Assembly: GCA_029953675.1 (NCBI GenBank)
Contig: JAMWBK010000011.1
Coordinates: 124,001 to 188,000, forward strand
Length of the DNA: 64,000 bases
Reading direction: 5' to 3'
From: Rhodosorus marinus
Lineage: Eukaryota; Rhodophyta; Stylonematophyceae; Stylonematales; Stylonemataceae
The position numbers and the translations under genes are program-made. Shown here in pieces: positions 31,840-42,774 of this stretch. Within the stretch, counting starts at the first letter, position 1. Each line of letters starts with the position of its first letter. Under the pieces are notes generated by a model. It saw only the letters and a list, made by a program, of their open reading frames with translations. It was not told the origin of the DNA and did not search any database.

Positions 31840-32301
31840 ATGAAGAACGGGTTTTTGACGCTGCAGCAGAAGATTGATATTGTCAAGCAGGCATACGCGA
31901 AGGAGGGTCGTGTGAAAGCGACTGCGAAGGCATATGGTGTGACGACGCGGACGATCTACCGGTGGAAAGAGCTGGTTGACGAGAATGGCCGGCCCAAGGT
32001 GCCCAAGGGTATGATCCAGAAACGGACTAGGCGCACGAGCCAGAAGCTTCGACCGGAGTATGAGGAGGCCTTGATGAAAGCATACGAGAACGCGAAGGAA
32101 TCGAAGAAGTCCTTGAATCGAATCCAGTTTCAGAGAGCTCTGCTCGAGTCGTTTCCCGACTTGAACAATCCAGAGTCGCGCAAACACCTGAAAACGATCG
32201 TTGAAAGTTTCTGTAAGCGACACGAAGTCAGGCTCGCCAGGACTCCGCGGGCAAAGCATAACGCACTGGGCGTCCCTAGCCGAGCTTCCCAACTACTCTA
32301 G
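31840..32301 (+). CDS. helix-turn-helix protein, possibly transposase-derived
   Basis: A single 153-residue ORF. Residues 6-45 (LTLQQKIDIVKQAYAKEGRVKATAKAYGVTTRTIYRWKELV) have the pattern of a psq/homeodomain-like helix-turn-helix found at the N-terminus of pogo, CENP-B-like and IS-type transposases. A second basic helical part follows (RTRRTSQKLRPEYEEALMKAYENAKESKKSLNRIQFQRALLESFPDL). No DDE catalytic domain is visible downstream, so this is either a domesticated DNA-binding fragment or the first exon of something longer. It is very basic in the N-terminal half. Confidence 0.6.
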   Translation: MKNGFLTLQQKIDIVKQAYAKEGRVKATAKAYGVTTRTIYRWKELVDENGRPKVPKGMIQKRTRRTSQKLRPEYEEALMKAYENAKESKKSLNRIQFQRALLESFPDLNNPESRKHLKTIVESFCKRHEVRLARTPRAKHNALGVPSRASQLL

Positions 32302-33917
32302 CTCCTGGTCCTATGGTCGAAGGCCTCTACGAAGTCTATTTAAGCAACGTATATCTGCGATAGGGCGAACTGAAGGTCCGGAAACCCTTTTTTCGCTCAC
32401 CCGCTTCCCGACGGATTTGCCCGTGGACGAGAGTACACGTCTTGACTCCTACTCAGATCCTATATTAAAGTATCTTGCATACCCTTGCTAATATATTTGG
32501 TCAGTACTGTTGGTTCATCTGAGCAGTTTATTAGAACAGACTCGGGCTTCACACGAGACAGAATGGATTTCCAAAGCTTTCTGTTCCACGAGTTGAGGAC
32601 AGTGTTGATTTAGTCCTTGGTCTTGACGCAAGCCCTGGCAGACGGTCATTCTCTACGCAGGCTTGCTCACAGTTTATCTTTAACTCTGCCGGAGAATCTC
32701 CGTAGATGTATTCGGAGCCCGACGTTAAAACCATTGCGCTCATTTCAACTGCTATCTCAACAAGGCAACCTACTTGAGCCCATCATGGACCCAATTAACG
32801 CAAAATAAGATGAGAGCCGGCTCTTGCGCATGGCCATGAATGCCACTGCGAGATAGTTCACCCAACTCCAATATATCCTACGTTGGAACTGCCGCTAAGC
32901 ATTCAACATCTCACTAACACACAAGTCGAGCTCTCGATCCGAAAATTCACTCTTGGTAAAAGCGCAAAACGCCCTAGATCGTTGCACACTAAAACTAAGT
33001 CCCAGTACAAAACAGCAAGACGGTGAAGATCAACCTCAAAAGCCCTGGGGCTAACTGACTGACTGAGAAAAAGTCCCCAACCCTTTAATACCTTCATAAC
33101 CAATGGCAGAAAATAAGAACCCTTGTCAGTTACTGACACAACGCCCATAGCTTTGCATCCTCATGCTGGGGATTCTCAAGAAAGCAACTTTACTCAATAC
33201 ACCGCGCTCATCTGGGTCGGCAATGGTTGTTAGAGCATGGCGAAGTCATGTCCAATGAATTACAAACAGACTAAACATCACTGGAAATAATATGAAAGTC
33301 TACAGTTCCAAACGTACAGCGTCAGAAACAATAACCAAGTTGCCGACCCGCCAGGGGTTACGTTGTCATACAGCTCTGACAGGGACTACGCAGGGAAGGA
33401 CTTTAGATAGTCAGTACCAATGATCTATCATCTAAGCATGTGACTATACCATCCTCCTCGCACACCTTGACACAATGGTCTGCCCTCCAGTACATCGTCC
33501 CATCTAACAGACTAGCACCATGCCATGGCGAAGCCATGGCCAACGCCTTCACAGAACATCACAATCCAGGCCAAAGGCATGGCCAATGATCACCAACCTG
33601 GTCAATAGAACTGTGATAGAGTCCAAGCTCACCTCGGGCCAAAGCCATGGCTTCGCCATGGCTTCGCCATGGCCAATGTTACTGACAAATCTATATCTAG
33701 GTATATATAAAGAACTTCAAATTGAAATGTTTGGGCGGGGGAATGGTGAGGGGGATGGGGAAGGGTGAGGAGATATGGTTTGGAAAGAGGAGGAGGGAAT
33801 GGAAAGATATGTAAATGGGATTATGTAATTTGGGTATTTGGATAGTATTTAAGGATATGTGTTTATAGGTCGATTTTTTTTTTGGTGTGTGTATGTGTGC
33901 GTGTGTGTGTATTTGAG
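32302..33917. other. 1.6-kb region between the HTH gene and MED16
   Basis: No supported gene. The right end contains the CATGGC palindromic array (33,526-33,674), and a G-rich purine tract plus a GT microsatellite (about 33,884-33,912) directly precedes the MED16 start. Confidence 0.4.
33236..33674. repeat. CATGGC/GCCATGG palindromic repeats
   Basis: The motif CATGGCGAAGCCATGGCCAA (33,526-33,545) and its reverse complement relatives GCCATGGCTTCGCCATGG, repeated and overlapping (about 33,650-33,672), face each other about 110 bp apart. Half copies lie at 33,579-33,590 (GGCATGGCCAAT) and 33,236-33,258 (CATGGCGAAGTCATGTCCAAT). Each CATGGC(GAAG)CCATGG unit is itself a near palindrome and can form a hairpin. 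Confidence 0.7.
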
Positions 33918-36787
33918 ATGATTAAATTGTATGATGTGGAGCTGGTGGAGCCGCTGGGGGTTGGTGGGACTGAGCCGGATCGGCTTGGGTTTCAGAGCGT
34001 GGCGTGGTGTGAGGGGTTGGATTTGATTGCTGTGGTGAGTGGTGATGGGAACGTGTCTGTTTTTCATGCGGACGCGCCCGGGGAGAATGCGGTGCTTACG
34101 ACGCCGAAGAATGCGTCCGCGAGGCATGTACAGTGGCAGCCGGCGGGTTCGCGTCCTCCCGCGCTCCTCGTGGCGGATTCTGCTGGTAGAATCACGTTCT
34201 GGGCGTCGAGGGACTACCGCGTGAATGCGTGGAAAATCGTGGGAAAGCTGGAGCTCCGGCCGTCGGTCATGGCGATTGGATGGACTCGAGACGCATCCAT
34301 GTTGTGCGCTGTGCTCTCCCATGGCGAGCTCTGCGTATGGAGAATATCGCCTAAGGCTTCGGGCGAGCTGGACATCTCCGAGCTCGACGCTACTGGCGGA
34401 AAATTCGGGAAGTACTTCGATGGACCAGTTGCATGCGCGTCGATTGCTCCCGGTGGAGTTTCCGTTGACAAGGTCGCGGTTCTAACTGTTATGGAATCCA
34501 CTCCTTCTACAGTCAATGTATGGCATATTTCCCCAGAAGGAACGACAAAGTAAGTAGTGTCCGGAAGCCGCGCAGTCCATACAAGGGCTTCTATCACGCC
34601 AGCAGCGTGTCAGGGTCACTTCCAAACGACTTGCTATGGACCCCTCCATCCGAATGGAACCTATGATGACCTCGTTTCCCCTTGTAGCCGAGAGCACTCA
34701 GAGACCTGATCCAAAAAAAAGGCACGACCGATGAATTGATTCGCAATCTCGTTTCTTTCTCACAGGTTTCAGCGGAAGGCTTTGGGTTCAGCCGAGCTTG
34801 AGAATGACGTATGTATAGCAGCCGCTGCGGCACCAACTGCGGGAGCACTTTTTGCGGTCGGGGAGAATGGTTCCATTGAGCGATGGATGCTTGGGAAATC
34901 CAACCAAAGTGACGGTCAAGGACGCGCACAGACCAGCGAGAGTCAGTGGATCAAGGCTGGTATTCACCTCCCCTTTGGATCGATTTCAGGGCGTCCGAAG
35001 GTGACCTCCGTCAACATATCGGCAGACGGGGTCAAGGTCGTGACTACGGACACTCAGAACGGAGTGAGCCTGTATGATGGGAGGCGGCTCGGTGATGGTT
35101 GCCGCTTGACTGTTCCACTGGACAGGGCTCCGCATTGGGGCTCGTGCTTCTCGCCCTCTGGATTTTGCGTGGCAGCCCTCAGTGGCGATGGCGTCTTGCA
35201 GGTAATGCGTTACCAAAAAATCTATCTGCTTCGTCCGCCGGGCTTTTCTGTTTACTTTTATGCTTTGCCGCCCTCTTCTGGTTGGTTTCCAAAGATCTGG
35301 GCGATGACGGCACCCGCAACGTCACCGGGTGAGCTCGCGCTACAGCTGATTACAAGGACGAAGAATCACGGTAAAAGAGGCTGCTGGGATATCCTGGCGC
35401 TGCTTCTCAAGCTGGGGAAGGAAACAGTCGCCAATGTGGCTAAAGAACTCGGGCGACACCCTGGCGAAAACGTTGATGTGCTTCGTCTCAAGATCCTCTC
35501 GGCAGTGGATGAGAATGCTTCTGTTCTCTCCGCCGGAAGGAAGCTGTTGGAGGCAGCCACTAACGCGATTCAAAAATCGGCCTGCCAGGCCGTGAAATCC
35601 AAGGTTGCTATGGTCCAAGGAGTACGAGGCTGCGCTTCAAAAGCCAGATAGAGAAATTTTTAGTCGAACGCAATGACTCAGGTGCGGTTGTTTCTCGTCT
35701 TCGACAGGGAAAGAACGCATTCACGCGACCCGAAATGGTCCGCCAGTGCGTCTTGGAAGTCCTCAGCAGCTACACGAACGTACCACCCAGACAGTCTGAG
35801 CTTTCTGCAGCGCCAATGGCGGATTGGATCATCCTTCTGTGCATCGTATGGCTAAGGCAGGCTGCACGAGCTGTAGAACGTAGACAAATGTAAGTGTAGG
35901 CACATTCAACGCGTCCTTAGCCAAACGCTCCCACGATGACGGCGAACCTGAACCCTTAGTCCATACGCTCGACATGGTCAGGCACATACTATCTCCTGAG
36001 TGGAGCACCATTGTCGAGGCCGACGGTTTGGCGAACGATGAAAAGATGACCGTCGTGAAGGATGTCCACTTGACGAAGTCTCTCAGGACCGCGGCCATTG
36101 CCGCCGCGATATTGACCTCTCTGGATGACGAGTACGGAGATCCGGACCTGTCTCCACGCTATCACCGACTCAAGAAGGATAGCCTGTTCGATGTTGTCTC
36201 AGCTGTTTGGGATGTTTCTATTCCTGTTATGGATGGAATTGACTCCGATGTCCCAGGAATTAACAGTGCACTCGCCCGCCATCGAGTAGCCGCCGAAGGT
36301 TTGAACAACGAGAAGCTGCTCATAGACACTGCAGAGAAGGCCCTGGGTATTAGGGGAAGTGCAAACAGTGCTGGATACACACTCTCGTACGCAAGGAAGC
36401 AGAGTAGTGTAGAATCCGACCAGCTGAGCAAGGTTTGTACTCATACCCGTGCTTGTGCTCCCCATGAAAGATGAGGAAAGTATCTAAAAAAATTCTAATC
36501 GCGCTCATCTGGACGCGCAGGAATGGTGCCCGTACGACATCATCACCGGTAGACCGCTTCCGCCCTGGGTGCCGCTTCGTCGCTGTGTAGTTTCCGGTTT
36601 GCTCGCGGCGGAGATGACTGCACCGCAAGGAGATGGCGATGTGGGCGACGGAGCAACACTAGTTCCATGGGTTCAACGATGGGCCCATGAGTCTCCTTTC
36701 GGAGGATTGTGGTTCAGGCTACCATCATTAGACCTGGATCGGTTTGACCTCATGCAGGCTGTCACCTACAACGAGGAACGTCCGTAG
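33918..36787 (+). CDS. MED16: probable Mediator subunit 16 (multi-exon)
   Basis: Exons are 33918-34549, 34766-35201, 35295 to about 35603, about 35708 to 35.88 kb, about 35921-36432 and 36521-36787. The junction near 35,880-35,920 is unresolved: the obvious GTAAGT/TTAG pair would give a 31-nt intron in the wrong phase. Residues 1-400 look like WD repeats (GFQSVAWCEGLDLIAVVSGDGNVSVF, VAWC-like blades, TSVNISADGVKVVTTDTQNGVSLYD, WGSCFSPSGFCVAALSGDGVLQ). A helical region follows, then the C-terminal block EWCPYDIITGRPLPPWVPLRRCVVSGLL...WAHESPFGGLWFRLP. WD N-terminus, helical middle and a C-terminal CPYD...RRC...FGG-W block is the MED16/SIN4 arrangement of the Mediator tail. The assignment is from architecture and short motifs, not strong identity. 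Confidence 0.55.
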
Positions 36788-36842
36788 GTTAACTGCTGGA
36801 ATTTCTCTTATTGAAAAGTCACCAAGGCTGAGCTTTGGACGA

Positions 36843-37471
36843 ATGGACGTTTTCTCTAGGAATGCACGAACGGATTCGACGAGGCCAGCCCAGAGACCAG
36901 ATCAATCTTACTCTTCTTCCAATGCTGGTTCGGAACGGACAACGGCGAAGAAAAGTCGAGGTAGAGGGAGGAAGGGAGATACTGCATCAAAAGCGGCAAT
37001 CCCGAGAGAGCCTATTGTAAGCGCACACGTCCTTCCCCGTAACAAACCACCACGCAAAAGGACTCAAACTGTTTCTGCATCCGTCCCGACTGCGCAGAAA
37101 CCGCCACCCCAGGAGTCGGATCTCGGCAGCGAGGTTCGAAGCGAAGTCAGTGGGGGCAGCAGAAGCCAGAGAGGCCGCGGGAAGCCGAGAAAGAGAAAGA
37201 CACCGGCTAAAGCGGAGGCCAGTACGCCCGCCAACGCAAGCGAAGATACAAGTGTGCGTGTTGACGCTCCGAAGCAATATGGAAATCTCTACGGATTACC
37301 TGGAGACACTACGGTACGATGGAACTCAACATTAGCGTTGCGGGTCAAGGACCATGCAGTTCGCTGAGGAATGCTCACTAAACGCTTTCCCTTGATTCCT
37401 TGTTTTGATGGGATATCCAGATGCAACAACAACAGCAACAACAGCAGCAGCAACAACAGCAGCAACAGCAG

Positions 37472-37524
<53 letters not shown>

Positions 37525-38477
37525 ACAGCAACAACAACAGCAGCAACAACAGCAGCAACAGCAGCAACGGGAGCAACATCAGCAACAGCAACAGCGGACT
37601 CAAGTAGACCGCGCGGCATACACGGCTCAGCAGCGAGCCGCGATGCTGCAGCAGACGCAGCTCCAGCGGCAAGCTGTAGCAAATGCGGCGCAGATGGCCG
37701 CTGGTGTTTCTGCGGAGGATTTGGCTAAATTGAACCAGATGGGAAATACCATGCGGCCACCAGTTGCGGCGTATCAGCCAAGGCAGCTACCGCAGCGGCA
37801 GCAGGCGCAGATGCTACAGGGCCAGATTCCATTGCAGCAACAGCCTCAGCAGCCACAACATGCTCAGCAGCCACAACAGCCTCAGCAACAACCAACACAG
37901 CCCCACCAACAACCACAGCAACAACCTACTCCTGAACTGAGCCGCAACAACAGTCAGCGAATCTGGAGTGGACTGCTGACCGTTCGAAGCTCGGAGAAAG
38001 TGCTGAACGTTCAATGCATCGCGAAACGGCAAAGCATCGACTCGGCTGCGCCGGTGCGAGACTCAGTTGGATGGCCACGCGTGTTGACTTGTGGTGCAGA
38101 AAGACTCAACCAGTTCGAAGATTTGAAACCCCGTGCGACTAGCGAGTTGTCCCAATGGTGAGTTGAAACCAAATTGCGCTATCTCACGCGTGAAAAGTTA
38201 TCGAACTCTGACGCGAGCGATGTCCTATCCGCTCCTGGCCCACCACAGGTACGTCGTCTTCGTACCGATTGACGAGCAGACCCAGCAGGAGATAACCCAC
38301 CCTCTGCTCACGGACTTGGTCAAGCTGATGTTTGAGAGGAAGCTCGCGTTCGAGATCAACTGCGACGACCACCCCACGAAGAAAGGATCTTTGATCTTGT
38401 TCGGCAGCAATCTGGAGGGCGGACACAAGCTCATTGGTGTTTACGTCCAGAGGCCAAGCGGGGGGGGACCCCAATAG
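36843..38477 (+). CDS. polyglutamine protein with a SPOC/ACID-like C-terminal domain (three exons)
   Basis: Exons 36843-37313, 37421-38157 and 38249-38477 close in frame (478 residues). Residues 1-157 are basic and low-complexity (KKSRGRGRKGD, SRSQRGRGKPRKRKTP). Exon 2 begins with about 49 consecutive glutamines (37,424-37,570), then a Gln/Pro-rich part with QRAAMLQQTQLQRQAVANAAQMAAG. The C-terminal 140 residues are ordered: RIWSGLLTVRSSEKVLNVQCIAKRQ, GWPRVLTCGAERLNQFEDL, WYVVFVPID, LLTDLVKLMFERKLAFEIN, KKGSLILFGSNLEGGHKLIGVYV. That alternation recalls the SPOC fold and the related MED25 ACID/PTOV domain; this is a guess from pattern. It begins only 55 bp after the MED16 stop on the same strand. 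Confidence 0.6.
37421..37600 (+). repeat. CAA/CAG trinucleotide repeat
   Basis: An in-frame run of mixed CAA and CAG triplets encodes polyglutamine. Long open frames on both strands here (poly-Leu, poly-Ala, poly-Asn/Ser) are by-products of the repeat. Confidence 0.95.
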
Positions 38478-38595
38478 TGAATGCCAGACCTCTGTCGGAG
38501 AAACCGCAAGAGGCTGGAACTTGTACAGCGCTCTTGGGAAGGTCGTCACTACTAACCTAATGGGCTTCTGGTTTTCTAGTGGGGAGGACCTTTTT

Positions 38596-38945
38596 ACCAC
38601 GTGTATTTGGGTGTTGAATGAACCGCTCGGAAGCCTGTTACTGACGCCGGCACCGAATGAATTTATGGGAAATCCACTCCGCAATTCCCCGGTGCTTACC
38701 CGTGCGAACAAGGATCGGGCTTGTGTCTAGGGCGTTCAGTTTTACCTGCTCGCTTGATATCTATTGAGTTACCACGTGTATTTGGGTGTTGAATGAACCG
38801 CTCGGAAGCCTGCTACTGACGCCGGCACCGAATGAATTTATGGGAAATCCACTCCGCAATTCCCCGGTGCTTACCCGTGCGAACAAGGATCGGGCTTGTG
38901 TCTAGGGCGTTCAGTTTTGCCTGCTCGCTTGATATCTATTGAGTT
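38596..38945. repeat. near-identical 175-bp tandem duplication
   Basis: Unit 38,596-38,770 is repeated at 38,771-38,945. Both start ACCACGTGTATTTGGGTG and end TATCTATTGAGTT. I count two differences by eye (CTGTTACTG versus CTGCTACTG, and TTTTACC versus TTTTGCC). It lies just after the polyglutamine gene stop and before the small membrane-protein gene. Confidence 0.95.
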
Positions 38946-39009
38946 TAACTTTCTACTGCCCAGCTATCCAAACTCGAATCTTATGCCCTGTCGACGAGCT
39001 GTCCGCTGC

Positions 39010-39416
39010 CTACTTCTTCGGAAGGTTTGGAGGCGGTCCGTTGAGGAATCGTTTGCTTCTTGAAATCTCTCGTCTCTGGAGAAGAGGGAAAGATGCAATG
39101 GCGAAGTGGTCAGAAAGATAGTATTTTAAGAATAAACTGAAACACCTCGGAAGTAAAAGAGAACTCACCGTCTTCGCACCAGCAGCAGGTGGCAGCCTGG
39201 CTTCATCCCCAACGACGTCTCCAAGAGACCTCTGAAGCATCGCTGCTCCAACGAAAATAGCTCCAGCGAGACCGACAAACACACCGTCAACTGTTCCATA
39301 ACAGAGCAAAATGACCAGATAAACATTCAACACAAGCCAGCAAACCTTTCAGAAAAATGAAAACGCCGAAACTCACCAAGCTCAAACTGGCTCGCGTTCT
39401 TTGGTAAATCCGACAT
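39010..39416 (-). CDS. small single-pass membrane protein (three exons)
   Basis: Exons 39416-39377, 39290-39169 and 39075-39010 close in frame to 75 residues. It reads MSDLPKNASQFELVDGVFVGLAGAIF, with one hydrophobic segment (GVFVGLAGAIFVGAAML), then SLGDVVGDEARLPPAAGAKT, and ends RSKRFLNGPPPNLPKK. The dibasic KK end could be cytosolic ER retrieval or just a basic tail. I do not recognise the family. All three splice pairs are GT-AG with matching phases, which is the main support for it being a gene; the second intron (93 nt) is stop-free and in frame. Confidence 0.55.
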
Positions 39417-40679
39417 ATTGCCAAAGATTTTAATAGAGCTCTCCTACTTCATATCCAGCATAGATTTCTCCACACTTCGACCTCACCATTCACATCAAAC
39501 ACCCCACCACCCCTCTGGAATTAGTCAACAGTTACACATCACTGTCTAGAGAACCTTTTGATCAAATCTCCTCGCCATCCAAAACCAGCTCCATGGCATA
39601 TTCCCTTGCTAATTCGGAGGTTTCTAATCAACAATTGGTTAATAGTACAACCTCTATTTCACTATTTATCTAATCATATTCCTTATACGATGTATATAAA
39701 TTCTACAGAGTATTTATTGGCTGAAAATTTGCTATAGACGAGCGATGCATTCCTTGGCTAATTCATAGTTCGTAATCATTGATTGGTTAATAGTTTCCTT
39801 CTATTTCACCATTTATCAAATAAGATTTACTATGCAATGCATATAAAATTTGAAGAGTATTTATTGGTTGTAGTTTTCTATATTTGAAACTTAAGAGCAA
39901 AACTGATAAGCGATGCGTATTTCCTGGTCCACCAGTACTGGTTTTCAGCAAGGAAGATAATCCGCATTTCAGTGCCGGATATTGCAAAGTCCGGTAACAT
40001 ACACTGGACTCCATCTTTACAGAGATTTGAGCTTCGCAATGTGCTGATTACTCTGAGAAGCATATGTGAGCTCCAGCATAGTCACCAATCACCTTCCAGG
40101 GCCAGTCCCTGAATACCAGGGTTCGCAAGGCCGCATCGATCCCGACCCAATTCCGAGGACCACGTCGAGAGACTGAGATAGGAACTTCACAAATCTTCAG
40201 TCTGCGAGCATGCGCTCGGCTGTATCAGGAACATGCAGATTAGCCCATTCTACTCTTTCGTAACCCCAGTCTCCGATTACACAAATTCATTCGTTCATAC
40301 TTGTACTCTTCAGCTTCTCGTTAGTTTGATGCGTGTTGTCTCGACTGGGTTCTGCTTCTCCTGTAGCGCTGGAAGACTCGCCTAACGCCGCTTATATACT
40401 CTGCTTGTTACACTGGGATCAATACAAGAAGTTCCTTTCTAACATACGTTTTGCGTAGATCAGCGCCTTGGATGTAGCGTCAAGGAGCTGATACTGCGAT
40501 GTGTCACAGATGTCCTGCGATGACTCTCATACTCGCGAACCTCGGGTGATCTTGACACATCGCTGGGTTCTTTGTTCACTCTCCATGGGCTCCACTACCG
40601 AAGTTTTTAGTAGAGTGTTCATGGTTACGAATGAAGATCAGCATCCACCCTCATGATACGACTGCCCACAAGAGTTCCC
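39417..40679. other. transition from genes to repeat island
   Basis: The first 500 bp is AT-rich and contains two related stretches: TTCTAATCAACAATTGGTTAATAGT...ACTATTTATC...GATGTATATAAATTCTACAGAGTATTTATTGG (39,625-39,720) and CGTAATCATTGATTGGTTAATAGTTT...ACCATTTATC...AATGCATATAAAATTTGAAGAGTATTTATTGG (39,772-39,868), an old tandem duplication about 148 bp apart. From about 40,560 the sequence GGGCTCCACTACCGAAG...TTTTAGTAGAGTGTTCATGGTTACG resembles 52,792-52,836, so repeat material starts by then. Confidence 0.5.
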
Positions 40680-41560
40680 TCGTGATCCTCCAGATGATGG
40701 ACCGGGCTCTGGGAGTCGCGTCTCCGAACACACGGATGCGTTGCAAAGCACCCTTTCTTGGGACTTGCACCGTGCTGCCTACGGCCGACTTCTCGTGCAG
40801 ATGGCCTCATCTTCCCGAGATCGCGCCCGCTTGCGTAGTCTTGGAGGGTGTATCAGCTCACATCGACTCATAAGCGTGCCCGCTTTTCCGCCACTCACAC
40901 TGACAGAATTCGAAGTGCGCACTTCTCTGCGTTTATACCTCGGTTTGCATCAGCCGCCCTGGCCTTCCGAGATGGATTCGCCGTGCCCTCTATGCTCTCA
41001 GAACGAGGATACCGCGGATTTTGGCGCCCACCTGCTCGCCAGCTGCCCAGCTGCGAAAGGCGCCCGAACCCGACGACCCACGCGGATCTAGAACCTGTTA
41101 TACCGCGAACTTCGACCTATCTTACGACAGGCCGGTCTTGAAATTGAACGTGAAAAGCCCGTACGACGTACGTTGATCTTGTTGTTCCTAATCCTCAGAC
41201 TAGTCGCTATTTGCCGGCTGGGGGAGAGCACCGTGGATTTGCCGCAGCCAATATGAGACGTCGCAAAGAGTTGAAATACGCGGAGCCATGTCTGCCCCAG
41301 CCATTCGTGCTTCAGCTCTAGCTCATCGCCTGGTACCTCCGGTCATTGAGAGCTTTCGGTTTCTGGATTCGATTGGTTCCCGTTGGCTCCGGGAATTGTT
41401 CCGCAAACGCCCTGACGGTCTTGTTGTTTACTCGTTTAAGTTTCTTGCTGTGGCGTATGAACGCTGCTTTGGTGTTGGAGAGACGCGATCTTCGTCGCGC
41501 TTAGTCTTTTTCTTTCCCCTTCGGGGTTTTTTTCTTTCAGCCTCCGATTCAATAAATTCA
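40680..41560 (+). mobile_element. 5'-truncated family-A non-LTR retrotransposon (endonuclease end)
   Basis: Homologous to 46,299-47,240 of the long family-A copy. Shared are ACGGATGCG(T/C)TGCAAA, CTTTCTTGGGACTTGCACCGTGCTGC, the Zn-finger coding part (PCPLCSQNEDTADFGAHLLASC), and the end SFRFLDSIGSRWLRELFRKRPD. It has stops and frameshifts (for example after RTRRPTRI) and a small deletion around 41,160. The 3' UTR with CCCCTTCGGGG between T runs and CAGCCTCCGATT is retained. Confidence 0.85.
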
Positions 41561-41733
41561 TTCAGTTAGTTCAAGCCTTTTGGAAGAGGAAATTAAAGGC
41601 TTCTATGGTTGCGTACTCGTCACCACCTAAATCCGTTCCTAAGTACTTTAAGAGTATGGCTATAAATAGAAGAGAAAAGACTGGATTGTTTTCATTGGCT
41701 AAATACTATTGCCCCATGAATAGTGAAAAGGAA

Positions 41734-42162
41734 CTAAGAACTAGGGAGGGAAGCGTGCAAACCCAGGCGCCGATGGCGCGCCTCGGCAAGCATGCTGCTA
41801 GAATATCGCCACAGGGCGGCACTCAAACGCCGTAAAAGCGCCAAGTACTCAGTAGGATGCTCAGCGAAGCATTTCCGCAACCACTCTAAACCCGACTTAT
41901 CCATATGACCAAAGCTTTCCACAATGAAAGGCTGGAACCGGTGGGAGCGACCCTCGGCGTAGGGTAGACTGGCCATGTTCTCAGCATACCGTCGTTCCTT
42001 CACTCGTCGAAGAGCCGAATCGGCCAACCCTCGGCGGCAGGCGGCAGCCGTGAGGTGGGCGCTCGCCACAGGGCATGCAATCGCGAGGTCAACATATGCT
42101 GAGCGTCGGGCGGCAGGGTCTGATACAAGAAGATCTGCGATACATGAATAGTAGTTGTTCAT
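41734..42162 (-). mobile_element. family-D retrotransposon endonuclease fragment
   Basis: A 142-residue open fragment reads AARRSAYVDLAIACPVASAHLTA...RRVKERRYAENM...HRFQPFIVESFGHMDKSGLEWLRKCFAEHPTEYLALLRRL. It has the same endonuclease layout as family A (YVDLAV, R-R-K-E, LIIECFG, WLRELF) but a different sequence, so I treat it as a separate family. A more decayed piece of the same family lies on the + strand at about 53,045-53,220. Confidence 0.75.
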
Positions 42163-42774
42163 TATTGAGGTAATCGCCTAACTGTCCGCGAACAGAGTCG
42201 TGTTCAACCTGAGTAGGGAGGGTTGGATAATTTTGTATTTTTCCCGTACGTACCTCAGGGTACTACGAATGAAACGCCATTTTCTACTCGAACAAGCTCA
42301 CGCAGAAGCAGAGGGCGATGCTGGGCCACGTAGCTACGCTGTGGAATACAGAGCTCGGCATAACATTCTGGAACCTACCACACTTTACCCTACTGTTTCC
42401 GCAAGATCATGTATGGGCGCGACTAACGTATGCCACTTGAACGAAGCGCCTCATCGAAGGTGATCCAGGCACGTCAGCCGGACGGACGCGCTGAAGGGTG
42501 CTGGATAAACGATACACGTTTTCGATAGTTTTTGGTTTCGTGAGGGTGTATGGTGCTGGCTTTTGGTGGTTTTGAGTCGCAATTGTGTTCTTCGGTGGGA
42601 GGCGCTTCTTTCTGCAGGACTTTCCCCCGCATCTTCTAGTGGTGTGGTGCGTACTGGGGGTTGCTAGCGCCCCTTGGAGGTCGTGGTGGTTTTTCTTTGG
42701 TTGCAAACGTTGGGAATAAGTCCTCTTTTTGGGAGTTTCGTTGGGGAATCGGTTTTTCACACCTTCCAATCGTT

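Noticed and set aside
32201-32491. 96-residue ORF overlapping the end of the helix-turn-helix gene
   Set aside because: It starts inside the supported gene in another frame and lacks any recognisable feature.
37289-37728. Poly-Leu, poly-Ala and poly-Asn/Ser ORFs on both strands
   Set aside because: All are alternative frames of the CAA/CAG repeat in the polyglutamine exon.
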